DNA of 64,000 nt from Mycobacterium sp. IS-3022 (GTDB lineage: Bacteria; Actinomycetota; Actinomycetes; Mycobacteriales; Mycobacteriaceae), in NCBI RefSeq assembly GCF_001500065.1, contig NZ_LQIN01000012.1, forward strand, positions 186,001 to 250,000, written 5' to 3'. Positions 17,452-25,880 of this stretch are shown here, piece after piece; within the stretch, counting starts at the first letter, position 1; every line of letters begins with the position of its first letter. The notes under the pieces are model-generated. The model saw only the letters and a list, made by a program, of their open reading frames with translations, did not search any database and had not been told where the DNA came from. The translations under genes were made by a program, and so were the position numbers.

Positions 17452-18597
17452 TCAGAGCGTGAGGATCGTCGCCGACGCGGTACCGGGAGCGCCGTACACC
17501 TGGGCCAACCCCACCTTGGGCTCGCCGGGCACCTGGCGGTCGCCGGCCTCGCCGCGCAACTGCCGGACGAGTTCGTGAACTTGGCGCAGCCCGGAGGCCC
17601 CGATCGGCTCACCGTTGGCAATCAATCCGCCGTCGGTGTTGATCGGCAGCGAGCCGTGGATCTCGGTGGCACCGTCGGCGAGCAGTTTCTCCTGCTCTCC
17701 GTCGGCGCACAGGCCGGTCTCGGCCATGTGGATGACCTCGGCGCCCGCGTCCGTGTCCTGCAGTTGGGCGACGTCGACGTCCTCTGGTCCCAGGCCCGCG
17801 GCTTCATAGGCCGCCTTGGCGGCGTACACGGTCGGGGAGGCGTCCTCGTCCAGCGGCGCTGACGTCGCGTGAACCTCGTAGGCGCCGAAGCGGCGGGTGC
17901 GAATCTCGGTGGCCCGCACATACACCGGCTTCTTGGTGAAGCGGTGGGCGATGTCGCCGCGGCACATGATCACCGCCGCCGCCCCTTCGTCGGGCGCGCA
18001 GAACATGTACTGCGTGAGCGGATAGTTCAGCACCGTCGAGTTGAGGATCTCTTCTTCCGGAATTGGCTTGCGGCGAAACGCATTTGGATTCAACGCGCCG
18101 TTGCGGAAGTTCTTGGCCGCCACCTTGGCCAGCGTGGCCTGCGAGATGCCGTGCTGGTGGAGGTAGTGGTTGGCCTTCATCCCGAAGAATTTTGTGGTGA
18201 CGAACTGACCGTTCTCGGCGTACCACTGAGGCAGTGCCAGTTTGGCCGGGTCATCGGTGAACGCTCCGCGCGGATGCTTGTCGAGGCCGATCGCGATGCC
18301 GATGTCGTACTTGCCGAGCCGGATGGTGTCGGCGGTCTGCTGGATCGCGCTCGCGGCGGTGGCACACGCGTTGAACACGTTCGTGAACGTGATTCCGGTC
18401 AAGCCGACGAGGCGGGTAACCGCGTCGGGATTGGAGACCTCGTAGCTGCCCCCGAAACCGAATTGGATGTCCTTCCAGTCCACGCTGGCGTCGGTGAGCG
18501 CGGCCTGGATGGCCTCGGCGCCCATCTCCATCGCCGTCTTCGGAAATCGGCCGAACGGGTGCAACCCCACGCCGATGATCGCCACGTCGTTGGTCAT
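17452..18597 (-). CDS. Ltp-like thiolase / lipid-transfer protein
   Basis: A 381-residue thiolase-superfamily protein of the Ltp/SCP-x group. It keeps a cysteine at the nucleophile position (NACATAAS, Cys78), but the C-terminal motif reads NGEPIGASG where thiolases have GHPxGAxG, so the catalytic His is replaced by Glu. The mid-region QDTDAGAEVIHMAE also differs from the usual HDCF. Such changes are seen in Ltp2-type retro-aldolases of steroid side-chain breakdown, which require a DUF35 partner; a DUF35 gene lies directly upstream here, 15 bases away. I therefore infer an aldolase or modified thiolase in a two-subunit complex. Confidence 0.88.
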   Translation of the reverse strand: MTNDVAIIGVGLHPFGRFPKTAMEMGAEAIQAALTDASVDWKDIQFGFGGSYEVSNPDAVTRLVGLTGITFTNVFNACATAASAIQQTADTIRLGKYDIGIAIGLDKHPRGAFTDDPAKLALPQWYAENGQFVTTKFFGMKANHYLHQHGISQATLAKVAAKNFRNGALNPNAFRRKPIPEEEILNSTVLNYPLTQYMFCAPDEGAAAVIMCRGDIAHRFTKKPVYVRATEIRTRRFGAYEVHATSAPLDEDASPTVYAAKAAYEAAGLGPEDVDVAQLQDTDAGAEVIHMAETGLCADGEQEKLLADGATEIHGSLPINTDGGLIANGEPIGASGLRQVHELVRQLRGEAGDRQVPGEPKVGLAQVYGAPGTASATILTL

Positions 18598-18612
18598 CTC
18601 GGTCTCCTGTGT

Positions 18613-19035
18613 CTAGACGGGCTTGAAGGCGAAGGTGACGACTTCGTTGCCCTCGTCGTCGGTGGTGAACGGCACCATCGTCAGCTCGACGTCCATACCG
18701 AACTCCAGCTTGGCGGGGTCGTTCTCGGTGAGCCGGCCCTCGACGCGGATGACGTCCTCGAGCTGAACCAGTCCGACGCCGAACGGCACGAAGTCGTTGC
18801 CGGTCGGACCCTTGTACGGCGCGCCGGGCGGAAAGCCCTGCGTGGTCCACGCCACGAGCGTGCCGCGTCGGGGCAGCTTGATCTCGGACATCTCCCCGGC
18901 GCTACACCTGGGACAGCGCTGCTGGACCGGGAACGCGGTGGCGCCGCATGCGCCGCACCGGCTCCCGATCAGCTGCGGGTTGTCATCGGGCCAGGTCGAG
19001 ATTTCGGGCGCGAGCGCCACTTGCTGTGTCGGCAC
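18613..19035 (-). CDS. Zinc-ribbon/OB-fold DUF35 protein, probable partner of the Ltp-like thiolase
   Basis: A 140-residue acyl-CoA-associated DUF35 protein. A zinc ribbon (SRCGACGATAFPVQQRCPRC, two CxxC pairs) is followed by an OB-fold (GTLVAWTTQGFPPGAPY, PFGVGLVQLED, GMDVELTMVPF). DUF35 proteins bind Ltp-type thiolases and are needed for their aldolase activity in steroid catabolism, which fits its position just upstream of one. I prefer the GTG at 19035, because the in-frame ATG at 19089 would place the inverted repeat at 19060-19078 inside the coding region. The gene is divergent from the SnoaL-like gene. Confidence 0.85.
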   Translation of the reverse strand: MPTQQVALAPEISTWPDDNPQLIGSRCGACGATAFPVQQRCPRCSAGEMSEIKLPRRGTLVAWTTQGFPPGAPYKGPTGNDFVPFGVGLVQLEDVIRVEGRLTENDPAKLEFGMDVELTMVPFTTDDEGNEVVTFAFKPV

Positions 19036-19059
19036 GGGCCGACGATAACCGGAAATGAC

Positions 19060-19078
19060 GTTCTCGTCTAGAGAGAAC
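19060..19078. promoter_or_regulatory. Inverted repeat GTTCTC-N7-GAGAAC (shared operator candidate)
   Basis: GTTCTC (19060-19065) and GAGAAC (19073-19078) form a perfect six-base inverted repeat with a seven-base spacer, in the gap between the DUF35 gene and the divergent SnoaL-like gene. It matches in geometry the ATTCTC-N7-GAGAAT site at 21377-21395. Its position would allow control of both transcripts. Confidence 0.6.
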
Positions 19079-19119
19079 CTGGTCGTCATCCCGGGGCGCC
19101 GGCTGTTAGCCTGCGCGGT

Positions 19120-19539
19120 GTGGACGATGACAAAGCGCAGATCGCCGAGGTGTTGATTCGCTACGCGACCGGAATCGACTCCAAGGACTGGGCGCTGTTT
19201 CGCACGTGCTGGACCGACGAAGTCGACATCGACTACGGCGATCTGGGGACCTTCACCGATGCCGATGCCTTCACCGCGCTGATGGAGCAGATCCACGGCG
19301 GCATGGGGCAGACGTATCACCGCATCTCCAACATCGTCATCGACGTGACGGCCGACCGGGCGGCGGCGCGGTCCTACGTCCACGCCGTGTTGATGGCCGT
19401 GCCGGACGACAGTTCGAGTTGGATCGATGCGCTCGGCCATTACGACGACGAACTCACCCGCGCGGCCGACGGTTGGCGAATCGTCAAGCGCACGACCAAC
19501 ATCGCGCGTGTGATGAGTGCGGCGGGCGTCGCCCCGTGA
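19120..19539 (+). CDS. SnoaL-like (NTF2-fold) protein
   Basis: A 139-residue protein of the SnoaL-like/NTF2 cone-fold group, which includes small isomerases, dehydratases and ring-hydroxylating dioxygenase beta-like proteins. Typical pieces are IAEVLIRYATGIDSKDWALF near the start, TDADAFTALMEQ, YHRISNIVIDV and GHYDDELTRAADGWRIVKRT at the end. The GTG start at 19120 follows the operator candidate by 41 bases without an obvious ribosome-binding site. The stop overlaps the following SDR start (GTGA), so both are one transcript. The substrate is unknown. Confidence 0.85.
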   Translation: MDDDKAQIAEVLIRYATGIDSKDWALFRTCWTDEVDIDYGDLGTFTDADAFTALMEQIHGGMGQTYHRISNIVIDVTADRAAARSYVHAVLMAVPDDSSSWIDALGHYDDELTRAADGWRIVKRTTNIARVMSAAGVAP

Positions 19540-20339
19540 CCGACGGCTTCGCGGCCCGGTACGGTCGCTGGGCGGTGATCGCGGGGGCATCCGAAGGAAT
19601 CGGTGCTGCGCTGGCCGACCAATTGGCGTCGCGCGGCCTCGATCTCGTGTTGATCGCGCGCAACGGTCCGCTGCTCGAGGAGGTCGCCGCCCGGGTACGG
19701 GATCGGCATGGCGTCCAGACCCGCGTCGTCGTCCAGGACCTGACCGTGCCCGACGTGGTGGCGAAGCTGGCCGCGGCCACCAACGACCTCGCGATCGGGC
19801 TGCTGATCTACAACGCCGGCGCCTCCGATCGCACGGAGGCGTTCCTGGACAACGAGATCGACTACTCGCTCAAGCAGGTGGCACTGGACTGCATTGGGCC
19901 GATGGCACTGGCTCATCACTTCGGTTCGGCGATGCGGTCGCGCGGCCGCGGCGGCATCGTGATCGTCGCGTCCCTGGCCTGCCTGGCCGGCTCGGCCACG
20001 CTCGCGGTGTATTCGGCGGTCAAGGCGTTCCAGCACACATTCGCCGAGGGACTCTGGGCGGAGTTGCGTCCGCACGGTGTGGACGTGTGCTGCACACCGC
20101 TGGGCATGACCTACACCCCGGCGCTGGCGCGGATGGGCGTCGAGTACGACCCGCAGACGCAGATGCGCTCGGAGGATGTCGCCGCGGAGATCATCGCGAA
20201 CATCGGCAACGGCCCCACCTACGTCGTCGGCGAGAACAACCGTGCCATGGCCTCACAGGTGTGGACGATCGACCGGCGCACACTCGTGGAGATGATCAGC
20301 GCGGCCTCAACCGATTTCGCCGCCAAGAGGAAGGGTTGA
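19536..20339 (+). CDS. Short-chain dehydrogenase/reductase
   Basis: A 267-residue classical SDR. The cofactor loop is GASEGIG near residues 16-22, NAG is in IYNAGASD, and the catalytic Ser and YxxxK are in SLACLAGSATLAVYSAVKAF. The GTG start overlaps the SnoaL-like stop by four bases, and a much longer overlapping frame from 19206 is rejected. It probably oxidises or reduces a hydroxyl/keto group in the same pathway as the neighbouring CoA enzymes. Cofactor preference: the Arg in LIARNG after beta-2 is compatible with NADP, but this is only suggestive. Confidence 0.92.
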   Translation: MTDGFAARYGRWAVIAGASEGIGAALADQLASRGLDLVLIARNGPLLEEVAARVRDRHGVQTRVVVQDLTVPDVVAKLAAATNDLAIGLLIYNAGASDRTEAFLDNEIDYSLKQVALDCIGPMALAHHFGSAMRSRGRGGIVIVASLACLAGSATLAVYSAVKAFQHTFAEGLWAELRPHGVDVCCTPLGMTYTPALARMGVEYDPQTQMRSEDVAAEIIANIGNGPTYVVGENNRAMASQVWTIDRRTLVEMISAASTDFAAKRKG

Positions 20340-20349
20340 CCAGCGCGCT

Positions 20350-20748
20350 GTGACGGTACTACCTGGTCCGATCCGTCAGATCGGCTACGTCGTCACCGAA
20401 ATCGACCGGGCGATCGAGAGGTGGCTGGAGCTCGGAGTCGGCCCGTGGTTCGTCATGCGGAACCTGTCGCTGGCCGCGCGGTACCGAGGCGCGCCGTGTG
20501 AAATCACGCAGTCGCTGGCGCTGAGCAACAGCGGCGACATGCAGCTCGAGCTGATCCAGCAGCAGAGCGAGGCGCCGAGCATCTTCACCGAGTTCCTCGA
20601 CGCCAGCGGTATGGCGCTATCAGGGTGCACGCTTACTTGGTGCGGTTCATCGCCTTGTCGGCCGCCGCCCAATGCTCGTCGGACACCCACAGCCGCGCGA
20701 ACGCGTCGACGGCCTCCTCGGTCGAGGCGCCCTTCATCACACGCTTGA
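20350..20748 (+). pseudogene. Truncated VOC (glyoxalase-fold) gene
   Basis: The first 92 or so codons encode a VOC-family protein (PGPIRQIGYVVTEIDRAIERW, GVGPWFVMRN, RGAPCEITQSLALSNSGDMQLELIQQ, PSIFTEFLDASG). In intact relatives a GLHHVAYW-like metal-binding stretch and a second beta-alpha half should follow, but after about position 20625 the frame runs into the antisense of the convergent enoyl-CoA hydratase and continues as meaningless Arg/Pro-rich sequence to 20748. No continuation is seen in the other frames, so I read this as a gene whose 3' half was deleted. The GTG at 20350 follows the SDR stop by ten bases. Confidence 0.7.
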
Positions 20749-21349
20749 TCTCGCCCGCCGCACGGTGTGCGAGCTGGCGGGCGATCGCGCGCCAGTCGTC
20801 ATCGAACGACTCGCGCGGCAGCACCCGGTCGACCAAGCCGATTCGTTCCGCCTCGGCGGCCGAGAGGACGGTGCCGGTGCCCGCCAGCAGCAGCGCCTTG
20901 CTGTAGCCGACAAGCGGCACCAACCGCTCGGCTCCACCCCAGGCGGGCATGATCTCGAGTGCCACCTGGTTGAAGCCGATCTTGATGTCGGATGCGGCCA
21001 GGCGAATGTCGGCCGCGACGGCGAACTCCGCACCGCCGCCGAGCGCGTGCCCGTTGAGGACGGCGACGGTGACGCCGGGAAAAGTCGCGATGCGGTCGCA
21101 CACCGACCGCATGCGCCGCGCCATGGCGGCCGCATCGGCCTCGGTGCGCAGGGCGGCCAGAAGCTTGAGATCGCCGCCCGACACGAACGCGCGATCGCCG
21201 GCGCCTCTGAGCACCAGGGCCGTGGCGCCGTCGGCTCCGTCGAGCGCGGTGTGCAGCTGCTCCATGGTCTCCGGCGCGATCGCATTGCGCGCCTGCGGGC
21301 GATCGATGGTGATGACGGCCAAACCGTCGTCCAACTCGAGGTCGACCAT
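20633..21349 (-). CDS. Enoyl-CoA hydratase/isomerase family protein
   Basis: A 238-residue crotonase-fold protein that would hydrate or isomerise an enoyl-CoA. The CoA/oxyanion loop appears as RAFVSGGDLKLL (about residues 53-64) and the second oxyanion strand as NGHALGGGAEFAVAADIRLAA. Catalytic glutamates at the classical positions are not both obvious (the EIMPAWGG stretch replaces ...PxxGG), so the exact chemistry is uncertain. The ATG at 21349 is preceded by GGAG. An in-frame ATG at 21400 would swallow the operator candidate at 21377-21395 and is rejected. Its 3' end abuts the broken VOC gene. Confidence 0.9.
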   Translation of the reverse strand: MVDLELDDGLAVITIDRPQARNAIAPETMEQLHTALDGADGATALVLRGAGDRAFVSGGDLKLLAALRTEADAAAMARRMRSVCDRIATFPGVTVAVLNGHALGGGAEFAVAADIRLAASDIKIGFNQVALEIMPAWGGAERLVPLVGYSKALLLAGTGTVLSAAEAERIGLVDRVLPRESFDDDWRAIARQLAHRAAGEIKRVMKGASTEEAVDAFARLWVSDEHWAAADKAMNRTK

Positions 21350-21376
21350 CAAACGTTCTCCATTTGCGGTATTGGC

Positions 21377-21395
21377 ATTCTCGTAATCAGAGAAT
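21377..21395. promoter_or_regulatory. Inverted repeat ATTCTC-N7-GAGAAT (shared operator candidate)
   Basis: A perfect six-base inverted repeat: ATTCTC at 21377-21382 and GAGAAT at 21390-21395, spaced by seven bases, in the gap between the divergent enoyl-CoA hydratase and acyl-CoA ligase genes. This is the cleanest copy of the signal that recurs at 19060, 23101 and 25881. Confidence 0.65.
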
Positions 21396-21439
21396 AACAT
21401 CGCCTCGAGTCGGAGCTGCCGCCCGAGTGTGGGGAGTCC

Positions 21440-23020
21440 ATGCGCAACATTCCCGTCGAACTGACCAAACGTTACGAGGAGGAAGGGTGGTGGACCCCCG
21501 AGACGCTCGGTGAGTTGTTGGCCCGCAACCTGGCCGCACATCCGGGCACCGGGTTCTGGGTGCACTCCGATGTGCGTCCGTTCGCCGGCACGTTCGCCGA
21601 CGTCGAACTGCGGGCGCGGCGCCTCGCGGCGGGTCTGCGCAAGCGGGGGGTGGGACCGGGAGACGTGGTCGCGCTGCAGCTGCCCAACTGGATGGAGGCC
21701 GCGGTTGCGTTCTGGGCGTCCACGTTCCTGGGCGCGGTCGTGGTGCCGATCGTGCACTTCTACGGCCGCAAGGAACTCGGCCACATCCTGTCGACGTCGC
21801 AGCCGACGGTTTTCATCACTGCACGAGAATTCGGCCGGATGGCGTTCCAGCCGGACCTGGCGGCCGCCGTGCCGATCGTCGGCCTGGTGGGCGAGAACAG
21901 CTTCGACGAGCTTCTCGACGACGAGCCGATGGCAGGGACGCTGGCGGCCGATCCGGCGGGCCCGGCGCTGATCGCGTTCACCTCGGGCACGACGAGCAAC
22001 CCGAAAGGCGTTGTGCACAGCCATCAGACGCTGGGTTTCGAAACCCGCCAGCTGCTGGAGAACTACCCCAAGGATCGCGGCAGACAGCTGACTGCGACGC
22101 CGGTAGGGCACTTCATCGGCATGATCGGCGCGTTCCTCATCCCGGTGTTAGAGGGTGCGCCGATCGATCTGTGCGACGTGTGGGATCCCGGCAAGGTGCT
22201 GAAACTCATGGAGTCCGAAGGCATGTCGATCGGCGGCGGGCCACCGTACTTCGTCACCAGCCTGCTCGACCATCCGAGTTGCACAGACGCGCATCGCTCC
22301 CGGTTCACCACCGTCGGCCTCGGCGGATCCACCGTTCCGGCCGCGGTGACCCGCCGGCTCGCCGACATGGGCTTCTTCGTGTTCCGGTCGTACGGCAGCA
22401 CCGAGCATCCGTCGATCACGGGATCGAGGCCGACGGCGCCGGAGGACAAGCGGCTCTACACCGACGGCGATCCGCGTCCCGGCGTCGAGATCAAGCTCAC
22501 CGAAGACGGCGAAATCCTTTCGCGCGGACCAGATCTGTGCCTCGGCTACACGGATGAGGCGCTGACCGCGCGGGCGTTCGACGACGAGGGCTGGTATCAC
22601 ACCGGCGACATCGGCGTGCTCGACGACGACGGTTACCTCACGATCACCGACCGCAAGGCCGACGTCATCATCCGCGGCGGGGAGAACATCTCCGCGCTCG
22701 AGGTCGAAGAGGTGCTGTTGAGCATGCCGAGCGTGGCCGAGGCGGTCGTGGTGGCCGCACCCGACGACCGGCTGGGGGAGCGGGCGGCCGCGGTGCTGCG
22801 CATCCGCGACGGCCACGACATGCCGACGCTGGAGCAGGTGCGCGCGCACTTCAAGGCCGCGGGCGTTGCGATTCAGAAGTGGCCGGAGGAGCTGCACCGG
22901 GTCCCGGAGGGGCAGGACTATCCGCGCACGGCCAGCGGCAAGGTGCAGAAGTTCCGCGTCCGCGAACAGGTGTGCCAGCACAGCACCGCTGCCCCCGCGA
23001 GACGTACACCGGGGTCGTGA
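21440..23020 (+). CDS. Acyl-CoA synthetase (AMP-binding, FadD-type)
   Basis: A 526-residue adenylate-forming ligase that activates a carboxylic acid as acyl-AMP and then acyl-CoA. The P-loop-like A3 motif is FTSGTTSNPKGVVHSH, A5 is RSYGSTEHPS, A7 is YHTGDIGVLDDDGY, A8 is DRKADVIIRGGENISALEVE, and the C-terminal lysine motif is ASGKVQKFRV. GGGGAG precedes the ATG at 21440. Divergent from the hydratase across the ATTCTC-N7-GAGAAT site. Substrate not predictable by eye; cluster context favours a terpenoid, steroid or aromatic-type acid. Confidence 0.94.
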   Translation: MRNIPVELTKRYEEEGWWTPETLGELLARNLAAHPGTGFWVHSDVRPFAGTFADVELRARRLAAGLRKRGVGPGDVVALQLPNWMEAAVAFWASTFLGAVVVPIVHFYGRKELGHILSTSQPTVFITAREFGRMAFQPDLAAAVPIVGLVGENSFDELLDDEPMAGTLAADPAGPALIAFTSGTTSNPKGVVHSHQTLGFETRQLLENYPKDRGRQLTATPVGHFIGMIGAFLIPVLEGAPIDLCDVWDPGKVLKLMESEGMSIGGGPPYFVTSLLDHPSCTDAHRSRFTTVGLGGSTVPAAVTRRLADMGFFVFRSYGSTEHPSITGSRPTAPEDKRLYTDGDPRPGVEIKLTEDGEILSRGPDLCLGYTDEALTARAFDDEGWYHTGDIGVLDDDGYLTITDRKADVIIRGGENISALEVEEVLLSMPSVAEAVVVAAPDDRLGERAAAVLRIRDGHDMPTLEQVRAHFKAAGVAIQKWPEELHRVPEGQDYPRTASGKVQKFRVREQVCQHSTAAPARRTPGS

Positions 23021-23100
23021 TTCGGGGCCTGACCCACCGCCCTGGCGTGACTCTCGCGAACTGAACCGGCGGCACCCGCGGAGGCGGGAGGCACGTTGCG

Positions 23101-23129
23101 ATTCTGGCGCAAATGAGAATAGGATTCTC
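23101..23129. promoter_or_regulatory. Triple half-site operator candidate upstream of amidohydrolase
   Basis: Half-sites ATTCTG (23101-23106), GAGAAT (23115-23120) and ATTCTC (23124-23129) stand in a row. The first pair has an eight-base spacer; the second pair, GAGAAT-N3-ATTCTC, is a perfect inverted repeat with a three-base spacer. The same GAxAAT-N3-ATTCTC arrangement recurs at 25894-25908. It ends 22 bases before the amidohydrolase ATG. Confidence 0.6.
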
Positions 23130-23151
23130 CCGAGAGGAAAAGGAGTGTTCC

Positions 23152-24342
23152 ATGGGACAACTTTCACACCGGGTGGATATACCGTTTCCGCTGTTCGATG
23201 CGGACAACCACCTCTATGAGCCGCCGGAGGCGATGACCAAGTACCTCCCTAAGGAGTACAAGGACATCGTCCAGTACGTCGAGGTCAACGGCCGCACCAA
23301 GATCGCCATCAAGGGTCAGATCAGCAACTACATCCCGAACCCGACGTTCTCCCACGTCGCCAAGCCGGGTGCTTGGGAGGAGTACTTCAAGTTCGGTAAC
23401 CCCGACGGAAAGAGCAAGCGCGAACTGTTCGGTGAGCCGATGCGCTCCATCCCGGCGTTCTTCGAGCCCGAGCCGCGGCTGGAGCTGATGAACGAGCTGG
23501 GTGTCGACCGCTCGCTGATGTTCCCGACGCTGGCGAGCCTGATCGAGGAGCGGCTGCGCGATGACCCGGTGGCGATCCACGTCATCATCCACTCGCTGAA
23601 CCAATGGCTCGACGAGGTCTGGGGCTTCAACTACCAGAACCGCATCTTCACCACCCCGGTGATCACGCTGCCGATCGTCGAGAAGGCGATCGAGGAGTTG
23701 GAGTGGGCGGTCGCCCGCGGTGCCCGCGCCATTCTCGTTCGGCCGGCGCCGGTTCCCGGCTTCCGCGGTCCGCGGTCGTTCGCGCTGCCCGAGTTCGATC
23801 CGTTCTGGGAGCGGGTCGTCCACCACGACATCTTCGTCGGCATGCACTCCTCCGACAGCGGTTACTCCCGCTACACCTCGGAGTGGGACGGCGTTGCGCA
23901 GGAGATGCTGCCGTTCCAGACGAACGCGATGTCGATCCTCAACGAGTGGCGCCCGATCCAGGACGCCGTGGCCTCCTGGGTGATTCACGGCGCGCTGTTC
24001 CGGCATCCGAAGCTCAAGGTCGGCATCGTCGAGGCCGGTTCGAAGTGGATGTTCCCGCTACTGGACTCGATGGCCGAGGTGTACAAGAAGGCGCCAGAGG
24101 CCTTCCTGGGCAATCCGATCGAGGAAATCAAGAACCGCATCTACGTCAGCCCGTTCTACGAGGAGGGCATCGACGACCTGATCAACCTGATCGGCGTGGA
24201 GCAGGTGCTCTACGGCTCGGACTGGCCGCACCCGGAGGGTCTCGCGGAGCCGACCCACTACGTGACCGCGCTCGAGCATCTCTCGGTCGAGGATCAGGCG
24301 AAGATCATGGGCGGCAACCTGGGTCGCCTCGTCACCGTGTGA
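23152..24342 (+). CDS. Amidohydrolase-2 family metal-dependent hydrolase/decarboxylase
   Basis: A 396-residue TIM-barrel protein of the amidohydrolase-2 family (relatives include ACMSD-type decarboxylases and C-C hydrolases). The N-terminal metal site appears as LFDADNHLYEP, a mid-protein FVGMHSSDSGYSR segment carries a conserved His, and the C-terminal metal Asp is in LYGSDWPHPEG. AAAGGAG at 23138-23144 sits seven bases before the ATG at 23152; the in-frame ATG at 23113 lies inside the operator candidate and is rejected. The 3' end overlaps the next gene by four bases. It likely hydrolyses or decarboxylates a pathway intermediate. Confidence 0.9.
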   Translation: MGQLSHRVDIPFPLFDADNHLYEPPEAMTKYLPKEYKDIVQYVEVNGRTKIAIKGQISNYIPNPTFSHVAKPGAWEEYFKFGNPDGKSKRELFGEPMRSIPAFFEPEPRLELMNELGVDRSLMFPTLASLIEERLRDDPVAIHVIIHSLNQWLDEVWGFNYQNRIFTTPVITLPIVEKAIEELEWAVARGARAILVRPAPVPGFRGPRSFALPEFDPFWERVVHHDIFVGMHSSDSGYSRYTSEWDGVAQEMLPFQTNAMSILNEWRPIQDAVASWVIHGALFRHPKLKVGIVEAGSKWMFPLLDSMAEVYKKAPEAFLGNPIEEIKNRIYVSPFYEEGIDDLINLIGVEQVLYGSDWPHPEGLAEPTHYVTALEHLSVEDQAKIMGGNLGRLVTV

Positions 24343-25799
24343 CGCACCGAAACACCTGGGAGACCATCCCTGAGATGGTCTTGAGCGCAGCGGACCGGTT
24401 CGGCGACGCGGAAGCTGTCGTCGACGGTCCGCTGCGCCTGTCCTTTTCCGAATTGGTACACCGAATCCGTTGCGCTGCAGGCGCTTTCGCTGATTACGGC
24501 ATCACCAAAGGCGATCGGGTCGCGCTGTGGGCGCCGAACTCCGCGGACTGGATCATCGCGGCCTTCGGGCTGATGACCGCCGGCGGTGTGCTGGTTCCCG
24601 TCAACACCCGGTTCAAACCGGAGGAGGCGGCCGACGTCATCGGCCGCAGCGGTGCCAAGGTCGTGCTGGTCCAAAAGGGCTTCCTGGGACAGGATTTCAC
24701 CGCAGGTGTCAACGTGCCGACGATCGATCTCAAGTCGGATTTCCTGTCGACCGAGAAGCCGTACGAGTGCCCGGTGGACGGTGGCGACATCGCCGACGTC
24801 ATCTTCACGTCCGGCACCACCGGTAGGCCCAAGGGCGCGATGATGAACCACCGCCAGACGCTGCGGGCCTACGAGGAGTGGGCGACGCTCGCGGATCTCC
24901 GCGAGGGCGACCGCTATCTGATGATCAACCCCTACTTCCATACGTTCGGGCTCAAAGCCGGGCTCGTCGCGTCCTTCCTGCGGGGCGCGACGATGCTTCC
25001 GGTGGCCGCGTTCGACGTCGACCGGGTAGTCGACCTCGTCGAGCGCGAACGCATCACCGTGTTGCCCGGCCCGCCCACGCTGTACCACTCGCTGCTGACC
25101 GTCGCCGACAAGGACCGGCTCGCGACCCTGCGGGCGGGAGTGACCGGCGCGGCCGACATCCCGGTGGAGCTGATCCGCCGCATCCGCGACGAGTTGCCCT
25201 TCCAGTCCCTCATGACCGGCTACGGGCTGACCGAGGCCGGCAACGTGACGTTGTCGCGTCCGGGGGACACCCTCGAGGACGTCGCGACGACGGCCGGCCT
25301 GCCGTGCGAGGACGTGGAAGTCCGCATCGCCGCCGACGGCGAGGTGCTGGTGCGCGGTTACAACGTCATGCAGGGCTACCTCGACGACGCCGCTGCGACG
25401 GCCGAGGCCATCGACGCCGACGGTTTCCTGCACACCGGCGATCTTGGTGAGTTCACCGCGTCGGGACGGCTGCGGATCGTGGGCCGCAAGAAGGACATGT
25501 TCATCGTGGGCGGCTTCAATGCCTATCCCGCCGAGATCGAGGGGTTCCTGCTCGAGCATCCAGCGGTCGCCCAGGCCGCGGTGATCGGAGTGCCCGATGA
25601 CCGGATGGGCCAGGTCGGCAAGGCGTTCATCGTGCGCAACCCCGGTCACGACGGCGTCACGGCAGAGGACCTCATTTCGTGGAGCCGGGAGCGAATGGCG
25701 GGTTTCAAAGTGCCGCGCTCTGTAGAGTTCCTCGACAGGTTGCCGTTGAATGCCACCGGCAAGGTGATGAAGGACCGCCTTCAGGACAATCACGGCTGA
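24339..25799 (+). CDS. Acyl-CoA synthetase (FadD3-like AMP-binding ligase)
   Basis: A 486-residue adenylate-forming CoA ligase. Motifs: FTSGTTGRPKGAMMNHRQ (A3), MTGYGLTEAGN (A5), LHTGDLGEFTASG (A7), GRKKDMFIVGGFNAYPAEIE (A8) and the terminal NATGKVMKDRL lysine motif. The general layout resembles FadD3, which activates the propanoate side chain of the steroid C/D rings, but the similarity is judged by eye only. The GTG at 24339 overlaps the amidohydrolase stop (GTGTGA), so the two are coupled; the longer open frame from 23604 is an overlap artefact. It is the second CoA ligase of the cluster. Confidence 0.93.
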   Translation: MTHRNTWETIPEMVLSAADRFGDAEAVVDGPLRLSFSELVHRIRCAAGAFADYGITKGDRVALWAPNSADWIIAAFGLMTAGGVLVPVNTRFKPEEAADVIGRSGAKVVLVQKGFLGQDFTAGVNVPTIDLKSDFLSTEKPYECPVDGGDIADVIFTSGTTGRPKGAMMNHRQTLRAYEEWATLADLREGDRYLMINPYFHTFGLKAGLVASFLRGATMLPVAAFDVDRVVDLVERERITVLPGPPTLYHSLLTVADKDRLATLRAGVTGAADIPVELIRRIRDELPFQSLMTGYGLTEAGNVTLSRPGDTLEDVATTAGLPCEDVEVRIAADGEVLVRGYNVMQGYLDDAAATAEAIDADGFLHTGDLGEFTASGRLRIVGRKKDMFIVGGFNAYPAEIEGFLLEHPAVAQAAVIGVPDDRMGQVGKAFIVRNPGHDGVTAEDLISWSRERMAGFKVPRSVEFLDRLPLNATGKVMKDRLQDNHG

Positions 25800-25864
25800 G
25801 CGTCCGCGCAGCGTGTAAATAACATTTCCGCAGGAAGCCGGCGTTTGCCGGGTGCTGCGGACGC
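25800..25864 (+). terminator. Hairpin after the FadD3-like ligase
   Basis: GCGTCCGC (25800-25807) and GCGGACGC (25857-25864) form an eight-base perfect stem. Inside it CCGGC and GCCGG form a second small stem near 25838-25851. There is no T-run, so it is at best a weak terminator or an RNA-processing structure at the ligase end. Confidence 0.35.
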
Positions 25865-25880
25865 GGGTATCGTCGCGGCG

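Noticed and set aside
20350..20748. Sequencing frameshift as the cause of the broken VOC gene
   Set aside because: No other frame continues with a HHVAYW-like stretch, and the following DNA is the well-supported hydratase on the other strand.
23604..24338. N-terminal extension of the FadD3-like ligase frame
   Set aside because: It overlaps the amidohydrolase entirely and reads as Arg-rich nonsense. The ligase fold begins just after the GTG at 24339.
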